Shown one piece after another: positions 58,812 to 64,000 of a stretch of 64,000 bases of DNA (positions within the stretch are counted from its first letter, which is position 1; each line of letters starts with the position of its first letter). Made by a program: the position numbers and the translations under genes. This stretch comes from Bordetella parapertussis (GTDB taxonomy: Bacteria > Pseudomonadota > Gammaproteobacteria > Burkholderiales > SG8-41). The stretch lies in assembly GCA_945901405.1 (NCBI GenBank), contig CAMDLH010000006.1:1-64000 (forward strand), in the 5' to 3' direction. The notes under the pieces were generated by a model. That model saw nothing but the letters and a program-made list of their open reading frames with translations. It had not been told where the DNA came from and ran no database searches.

Positions 58812-59657
58812 TTGAACGACACCGCCTCCGCCGCCCTGCCTTCCCCGCGTTTGCGCGATCCGGCATGGGTTTCGCGCGTGTTCTGGACCAGCGTCGCGCT
58901 GGTATTGCTGGCGCCCATGCTGGTGCTCACCGAATTCAAGCCCTGGACGCTGTTTGAACCCGCGACCCTCAAATCGACCAAACGCTTTCTCGCGGATTTT
59001 TTTCCACCCAAAATCGAAGGCGAGTTTCTGCTGCTGGTAGCGCGCGAGTGCTGGCGCACGGTCGCCATCGCTACAGCGGGCATGGCGCTGGCGCTGCTGA
59101 TCGCCATACCGCTCACGCTGCTGTCCACCAGCGCGCTGTCCGTTTCGGCGCTGCCGGGACGTATGAACACGATTCCCCTTGTTATCCGGCAAGCCACGCG
59201 CTGGCTGCTCATCGTGCTGCGCAGCGTGCCCGAACTGGTGTGGGCGCTGGTGTTCGTGCGCGTGGTCGGCTTGGGGCCTACCGCAGGGGTGCTCGCCATC
59301 GCACTCACCTACGGCGGCATGCTGGGCAAGGTCTACGGCGAAATTCTCGAAAGCGATGAGTCGCACGCCACCAACACCCTGCTGCGTAACGGCGCCGGAC
59401 GCCTGCAGGCGTTTTTCTACGGACTGCTGCCGCAAAGTTCGGCGGAACTGACAAGCTACACCGTCTATCGCTGGGAATGTGCGATCCGCTCTTCGGCCGT
59501 ACTCGGCTTCGTGGGCGCGGGCGGGCTGGGGCAACAAATGGATAACTCGATGAAAATGTTCCAGGGCGGCGAAGTCGCGACCATGCTCATCGTCTTCATG
59601 CTGCTGGTATGGCTGGCCGATTACGCCAGCGCCTGGCTGCGGCGGGTACTCGCATGA
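58812..59657 (+). CDS. ABC transporter permease (PhnE-like), first subunit
   Basis: The 281-aa membrane protein has several hydrophobic spans (VFWTSVALVLLAPMLVLTEF, TVAIATAGMALALLIAIPLTLL). It also has the permease loop ELTSYTVYRWECAIRSSAVLGFVGAGGLGQQM, matching the EAA-type coupling motif. The start is a TTG (TTG AAC GAC) 9 nt after the ATPase stop. It is co-translated with the next permease (ATGA). Confidence 0.85.
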   Translation: MNDTASAALPSPRLRDPAWVSRVFWTSVALVLLAPMLVLTEFKPWTLFEPATLKSTKRFLADFFPPKIEGEFLLLVARECWRTVAIATAGMALALLIAIPLTLLSTSALSVSALPGRMNTIPLVIRQATRWLLIVLRSVPELVWALVFVRVVGLGPTAGVLAIALTYGGMLGKVYGEILESDESHATNTLLRNGAGRLQAFFYGLLPQSSAELTSYTVYRWECAIRSSAVLGFVGAGGLGQQMDNSMKMFQGGEVATMLIVFMLLVWLADYASAWLRRVLA

Positions 59658-60496
59658 GTGACCATTCCCCCAAACCGCCGCCGCCGGCCAACGAGGCCTA
59701 CCGCCTGCCGCCGAAACTATTCAACGCGCGCTGCACTGCGTGCTGGTTCATGGCGGGTCTGGCCGCACTGACAGTGGCGAGCTTCTGGACGCTGGATTTA
59801 CAGTGGGCGAAGTTTTTGTCCGTGGATTCCGCGCGCAAGATGGGCAAGTTCCTCGGCGAACTGTTGTCGCCATCCGTCAATCCGGCGTTTCTGCAAAAAC
59901 TTGCGGTGGCCAGCCTCGAAACCATCGCCATGTCCGCGCTGGGCACGCTGCTGGCCGTGATCGGCGGCCTGGCGCTGGCGCTACCCGCGAGCCGCACGCA
60001 TGCCGAGGACAGGGCGTTGTGGCGCACACCGGCGCGGCTCATTCTGAACGGGTTGCGCAGCATCCCGGAACTGGTGTGGGCGGCGCTGCTGATTATCTCC
60101 GCCGGCCTGGGCCCGTTCGCCGGCACGCTGGCGCTGGGGCTGCACACCACCGGCGTGCTGGGCCGGTTATTCGCCGAGGCCATCGAGAACGCGCCGCCCG
60201 GGCCTGCCTACGCGCTGCGTGTGCAAGGCGTGCCCGCGGGCCGCGTATTTCTTTACGCGACACTGGTGCAGATATTGCCGCAACTGATGTCATACACGCT
60301 GTACCGCTGGGAAAACAACATCCGCGCGGCGGCTGTTCTCGGCATCGTCGGCGGCGGCGGTCTTGGCCAAATGCTGGCGTTCCACATGGGCCTCTTTCAC
60401 ATGAACGAAACCAGCTCCATCCTGATAGCGATGATCCTGCTGGTCGCGCTGGTGGATGTGCTGTCCTACGTGTCGCGGCGTCTGTTGCAGCGCTAG
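59654..60496 (+). CDS. ABC transporter permease (PhnE-like), second subunit
   Basis: The 280-aa membrane protein is homologous to the preceding permease. It has spans such as ACWFMAGLAALTVASFWTL and LGTLLAVIGGLALALPASRT, and the coupling loop LMSYTLYRWENNIRAAAVLGIVGGGGLGQML. The ATG at 59654 overlaps the stop of the first permease. The ORF-track start at 59609 lies inside that gene. Two permeases, as in PhnE1/E2 systems, complete the transporter. Confidence 0.85.
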   Translation: MSDHSPKPPPPANEAYRLPPKLFNARCTACWFMAGLAALTVASFWTLDLQWAKFLSVDSARKMGKFLGELLSPSVNPAFLQKLAVASLETIAMSALGTLLAVIGGLALALPASRTHAEDRALWRTPARLILNGLRSIPELVWAALLIISAGLGPFAGTLALGLHTTGVLGRLFAEAIENAPPGPAYALRVQGVPAGRVFLYATLVQILPQLMSYTLYRWENNIRAAAVLGIVGGGGLGQMLAFHMGLFHMNETSSILIAMILLVALVDVLSYVSRRLLQR

Positions 60497-60570
60497 GCGC
60501 GCACCCTCGCATCGCGCCTTGTTTGCAATGCCACTCAATCGACTTTTCAACACTGTTGAAGTGACGTTTT

Positions 60571-61923
60571 TTACAGCGCAAAATCCAGCGTGGCGAAGTC
60601 AGCAATCTTCTCCGCTTCGGCAAGCTGCGAGAACAAACGCTTCGCCTTGGCGCGGTCGCGATGCGCGGTGAGTTTCAAAAACTTGTCCAGCAACTCGCCG
60701 CGCGACAACGGCATCGACGGCGTGCCCTTGAAGTTGTCGCCTTCGATTGTGAGCTCCTTGCCGTTCTTCAGGTGCAGCGTCAGACGACTCGCCATGTTGA
60801 CATTGCCCTTGGTCGCGTTCATCGCTTCGAGTTTTAAGTTTTTCGATAGCGCACGAATTCGCGGGTCATTCACGCTTTGATCGCAAAACACATTGGGATC
60901 GGTGGGGTCGAGGTACAGCGCGAGTGCCGTGCTGAACGGTACGCTGTATTGCGCCATCGCCAGATCCATCGGTTCCAGTATCGCGTGGTGGCTCAGCGTC
61001 TTTTCATTGGCGGCGAGCGTAATGCGTGCAACGTCGTCGCCCTTGATGCCGTGTTTTGCCTTCAGCTCAATAGCCAGCGACACCGGCACTTGCGCATTGG
61101 CGTGACACGCAAAACGCTTGAACTTGGTCTTCATGGTGTGCCACGTCTTGCCCAGCTCTTGCGTCATCAACTCCGGCGTTGCGTCGCGGCAAAACGTATT
61201 GAGCAAACCGTATTTGCCTTCGAGCACTTGAGCCGGCCCAGTGAACCCATCACGCGCGAGTGCCGCCGCCATGAAGCCGCCCTCCGCTGCGCGCCCCAGG
61301 TGCAGACGCTTCACCAGCCCACCCGATTTTGAAAACTCCATCAGGCCTGAGCTCATAGACCCGGCGATGCCGAAAGCGTTGGCCATTTGCTCCGGGGTTT
61401 CTTCAAACAGTTTCGCCACCACGGTGGCAACGCCATACACGCCCATCACGCCGGGCGCGTGAAAGCCGAGCTTTTCCGACGAGTGATGCGCGGCTTGCCC
61501 GATGCGATAAAGCACCTCGAAACCCGCGACAAACGCCTCGATCACCTCGCGCCCGGACTTGGCGCGGCCCTGCCCCACCGCCAGCACTGGCACGGCGAGC
61601 GCCGCGCCCGGATGCATGCCCACGCTGGGTTCGCACAGGCAATCAAGCTCGAACGCATGCACCGCCGCGCCATTGGACAAACACGCAAACGGCGCGCGCA
61701 CCTTGACCGGCGTGCCCAGCACATTCGAGCCGCCGGGTGCGCTATTGCGCTTGGCGTATTCGATGACGATCTGCGTCCACGGCATGCGCGCGCCGAGCAC
61801 GCACGCGGCCATGGTGTCGATGATGCAATCCTTGGCGCGCTCGACAACCTCTTTCGGAATCTGATCGTAGTTCAAGCCAACGGCGTATTGCGCGAGCGCT
61901 TGCGATGCGGTTTGCGTGGTCAT
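60571..61923 (-). CDS. MmgE/PrpD family protein
   Basis: The 450-aa protein belongs to the 2-methylcitrate dehydratase/cis-aconitate decarboxylase superfamily: FACLSNGAAVHAFELDCLCEPSVGMHPGAALAVPVLAVGQ, APGVMGVYGVATVVAKLF, SGGLVKRLHLGRAAEGGFMAA and FKRFACHANAQVPVS. Members act on tricarboxylic or unsaturated dicarboxylic acids. Substrate unknown. It lies just downstream of a second MmgE/PrpD gene, the two starting 2 nt apart in the operon, and may form a heteromeric enzyme. Confidence 0.82.
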   Translation of the reverse strand: MTTQTASQALAQYAVGLNYDQIPKEVVERAKDCIIDTMAACVLGARMPWTQIVIEYAKRNSAPGGSNVLGTPVKVRAPFACLSNGAAVHAFELDCLCEPSVGMHPGAALAVPVLAVGQGRAKSGREVIEAFVAGFEVLYRIGQAAHHSSEKLGFHAPGVMGVYGVATVVAKLFEETPEQMANAFGIAGSMSSGLMEFSKSGGLVKRLHLGRAAEGGFMAAALARDGFTGPAQVLEGKYGLLNTFCRDATPELMTQELGKTWHTMKTKFKRFACHANAQVPVSLAIELKAKHGIKGDDVARITLAANEKTLSHHAILEPMDLAMAQYSVPFSTALALYLDPTDPNVFCDQSVNDPRIRALSKNLKLEAMNATKGNVNMASRLTLHLKNGKELTIEGDNFKGTPSMPLSRGELLDKFLKLTAHRDRAKAKRLFSQLAEAEKIADFATLDFAL

Positions 61924-61925
61924 GT

Positions 61926-63266
61926 TTATTTCCCCTGTAATTCGTTCATCAATGGTTTGAGATCCGCTGCTTGTTCAAGGCCCTTCAATGCCCGTGCGAG
62001 ACGGCCCGTGCGCTGCGCGCCGAATACCGGCGTCACCAGCCCGTCGAACTTGCGGTCGAGTTCGTCCGTGTTCATCGGCTGGTGCCACACTTCGCGCGTA
62101 TGTGTCTGCCTGGCTTTGGTGGTGATCGACACGATCGCATGGCGGCCGGCTTCCATGCTGGTCCAGTCTTCACGGCCGACGAACTTGACGCGCTCCTGCA
62201 TTTTGAGCGACGCCTCATCCATCGCGCCGGCGGGATCGTGCAGTTTGTAGAAATCCAGCTTGCCGTGCGCGGCGGCAATCGCGCACACGGTCAGCGCGGA
62301 TATCGATGCATGGCGCGTGGTCGGCACGCGATGCAGCCCGCGCTTGGGTATCTGCACTTCGACCTGCGCAATGTCATCGGGCGCGATTTTTTCGTCCTCG
62401 ATCAATCCGAAGACGCCTTGCAGATACGCCTGATTGGGGCTGCCCACGCAGTAGCGCTTGTGCATGACATCGCTGATCGAATAGTACTCGCCGAGCTTGT
62501 CGAGCAAGCCCGCGCCGGCATCGGGCGCACCCAGATACGCGTCGAGAAAACCATGCGAGCCGTCGAGGATGTCGAGCGGCGCATGGCAACCCTGTTCGGC
62601 GAGTATCGCGGCGGTCACGCCGTTGCGATTGGCCGCTCCCACCTGGAACGTCTTGCCCATGTGCGCCGGGTCTTTGGTCATGTTGTCGGGGCCGGCCGCC
62701 TGATAAGCGGCCAAGCACAGCGCCACCTGCATCTGGCGCGGCGTGAGGTTCAGCAGCAAGCCCGCGCTGACCGCGGAACTCACCGCGCCCACCACCGCCG
62801 TCGGATAAAACCGCCGCGCCACGTAATCGCGCTCGCGGTAAAAAATCGTCATCAGCCGCCCGCCCACTTCGTAGCCCAGCGCCACCGCGCGCAGTACATC
62901 GGCGCCGCTGGCGTTGAGCCACTGGCCCACGGCCAGCGCGCTGGGCACGGGGGCGGAGGCCACATGCCCGCCGACGGAGGTGCTGTGCACCGGGTCTGCC
63001 TCGTCGCCGTGCGCCATGCCGCCGTTGGCGAGCGCCGCGTTGACCACGCTGGTCAATTCGCGCTCGCCTATCACCGTGCATTCGGCCTTGCCGCCCATGC
63101 GCCCGATGAATTTCACCAGGGCTTTCACTTCGGGCAGCGTCGAGCACGCCGACATCGCGCCCACCGAGTCGTAAACCACGTCGAGCGCCTTCTGCCGCAC
63201 CGGCGCGGGGAAATCCTGCCAGCGCCGGGCGCATAGCCATTGTGAAAGTTGTTCGGTGATCGTCAT
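61926..63266 (-). CDS. MmgE/PrpD family protein
   Basis: The 446-aa protein has the same fold: ANGGMAHGDEADPVHSTSVGGHVASAPVPSALAVGQW, FYPTAVVGAVSSAVSAGLLLNL, KTFQVGAANRNGVTAAILAEQGCHAPLDILDGSHGFL and VGSPNQAYLQGVFGLI. The ATG at 63266 is preferred over a TTG four codons earlier. It precedes the other MmgE/PrpD gene and is divergent from purB. As in many proteobacteria, the pair probably works in the same carboxylate pathway as the Bug receptors and CoA transferases. Confidence 0.82.
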   Translation of the reverse strand: MTITEQLSQWLCARRWQDFPAPVRQKALDVVYDSVGAMSACSTLPEVKALVKFIGRMGGKAECTVIGERELTSVVNAALANGGMAHGDEADPVHSTSVGGHVASAPVPSALAVGQWLNASGADVLRAVALGYEVGGRLMTIFYRERDYVARRFYPTAVVGAVSSAVSAGLLLNLTPRQMQVALCLAAYQAAGPDNMTKDPAHMGKTFQVGAANRNGVTAAILAEQGCHAPLDILDGSHGFLDAYLGAPDAGAGLLDKLGEYYSISDVMHKRYCVGSPNQAYLQGVFGLIEDEKIAPDDIAQVEVQIPKRGLHRVPTTRHASISALTVCAIAAAHGKLDFYKLHDPAGAMDEASLKMQERVKFVGREDWTSMEAGRHAIVSITTKARQTHTREVWHQPMNTDELDRKFDGLVTPVFGAQRTGRLARALKGLEQAADLKPLMNELQGK

Positions 63267-63398
63267 GAGCCACGCCAAAAAAGGAAATTGAATCTGATGC
63301 GATTTTACGCCCGCGCACCCGAGGAATCGACCCGATGTGATGCACGGTCCGCTGATACGGCCATGTTAAGATTGCGCGTCAAAATTCGCTGCCGTGCC

Positions 63399-64000
63399 AT
63401 GAATCTCTCTTCGCTTACCGCGCTCTCGCCCCTCGACGGCCGTTACCAATCAAAAGTCGCGCCTCTGCGCGCGTTGTTCAGCGAATGGGCGCTGATTCGT
63501 TTTCGCGTACAGGTGGAAGTGGAGTGGCTAAAAGCGCTCGCCGGCGAACCCACGCTCGCGGAAATTCCGCCGTTCAGCAGCGCCACCATCGCTGAACTGG
63601 ATTCGCTAGTGACGAATTTCTCGGAAGCCGACGGCACCGCCGTCAAGGCCATCGAGGCAACCACCAATCACGACGTAAAGGCGGTTGAATACTTCCTCAA
63701 GGACAGGCTCGCGAACAACGCCGAGGTCGTCAAGGCATCCGAGTTCATCCATTTCGCCTGCACTTCCGAAGACATCAACAACCTGTGCCACGCGCTGATG
63801 CTAAAACACGCGCGCGACGAAGTAATGCTGCCCTCGCTGGACGCGGTGGTCACGCGGCTCGCCACGCTGGCGCACGAGCACGCAGGCCTGCCCATGCTCG
63901 CGCACACACACGGCCAGCCCGCATCGCCCACCACGCTGGGCAAGGAAATCGCCAACGTCGTGCACCGCCTGCGCCGTGCGCGCGCCAACATCGCCAGGGT
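63399..64000 (+). CDS. purB: adenylosuccinate lyase, 3' end missing at window edge
   Basis: The visible 200 codons read MNLSSLTALSPLDGRYQSKVAPLRALFSEWALIRFRVQVEVEWLKALAG, then EATTNHDVKAVEYFLKDRL, FIHFACTSEDINNLCHALMLK and AHTHGQPASPTTLGKEIANV. The THGQPASPTTLGKE segment contributes the conserved active-site His of this superfamily. PurB acts twice in purine synthesis. The gene runs off the window and is absent from the ORF track because it has no stop here. It is divergent from the MmgE/PrpD genes. Confidence 0.95.
   Translation, partial: MNLSSLTALSPLDGRYQSKVAPLRALFSEWALIRFRVQVEVEWLKALAGEPTLAEIPPFSSATIAELDSLVTNFSEADGTAVKAIEATTNHDVKAVEYFLKDRLANNAEVVKASEFIHFACTSEDINNLCHALMLKHARDEVMLPSLDAVVTRLATLAHEHAGLPMLAHTHGQPASPTTLGKEIANVVHRLRRARANIAR

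Noticed and set aside
58512-59537. 341-aa minus-strand ORF (and the 325-aa ORF at 58331-59308)
   Set aside because: Both lie antisense to the ABC ATPase and permease genes, which carry clear motifs.
61971-63236. 421-aa plus-strand ORF
   Set aside because: It is antisense to the second MmgE/PrpD gene, with no recognisable domains.
1-64000. CRISPR arrays, rRNA genes or insertion sequences
   Set aside because: No direct-repeat arrays with regular spacers, no rRNA-like segments and no transposase-like ORF were seen on either strand.

Overview
The window is a GC-rich proteobacterial chromosome segment, most likely from a betaproteobacterium (Burkholderiales or a relative). The pointers are five orphan Bug-family (TctC-like) tricarboxylate-binding proteins, several CaiB-type CoA transferases and MmgE/PrpD proteins, a ribF-ileS-lspA-ispH cluster, and a PilE/FimT/PilV/W/X/Y1 minor-pilin operon. 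These assignments rest on reading protein sequences by eye; no search was run.

Layout. (1) 0.1-9.9 kb: a divergent signalling or conflict-like locus. On the minus strand a membrane ankyrin protein, a SIR2-like/TIR protein and a STAND NTPase-WD40 protein are translationally coupled, and a type IV pilin gene starts 4 nt after the last stop. On the plus strand a TPR-SLOG-like-nucleotidyl cyclase protein diverges from them. This is the best candidate for an undescribed system. (2) 10-13.1 kb: an accessory island with two complete HigBA/RelE-type toxin-antitoxin pairs, one lone XRE antitoxin-like gene and three hypothetical genes, two of which overlap out of frame. A periplasmic protein and tRNA-Thr(CGT) close it. 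(3) 14-34.5 kb: acyl-CoA and organic-acid catabolism (three CaiB transferases, an acyl-CoA dehydrogenase, a fused 3-oxoacid CoA-transferase, a D-2-hydroxyacid dehydrogenase, a racemase-like protein, a CMD-family protein, an alpha/beta hydrolase and five Bug binding proteins), with pyrE/pyrD embedded. (4) 34.5-35.6 kb: ubiX and a Fur/Irr-like regulator with a palindromic operator candidate. (5) 35.8-44.8 kb: the minor pilin operon ending in a 1647-aa PilY1 that carries a long repeat insertion, then a TonB-like gene. (6) 44.8-48.6 kb: ispH with two extra truncated copies of its 3' end, interleaved with two toxin-antitoxin modules (PrlF/YhaV and a PemK-like pair). (7) 48.7-53.1 kb: lspA, ileS and ribF. 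(8) 53.1-60.5 kb: a TAT-exported molybdopterin oxidoreductase with its FeS subunit, then a phosphonate/selenate-type ABC transporter preceded by a possible 35-codon leader ORF. (9) 60.5-64 kb: two MmgE/PrpD genes and the start of purB, cut by the window end.

How the genes work together. The catabolic block looks like a scavenging toolkit: Bug proteins bind carboxylates in the periplasm, CaiB and SCOT-type transferases activate them as CoA thioesters, and dehydrogenases and MmgE/PrpD proteins process them. No TctA/TctB membrane partners are present. The ribF-ileS-lspA-ispH genes form a housekeeping unit whose distal end has repeatedly taken in toxin-antitoxin cargo. A 16-bp motif, TAAGT(AT/TA)TTGTTTTTA, recurs at gene edges across the window and is not explained by any annotated feature.
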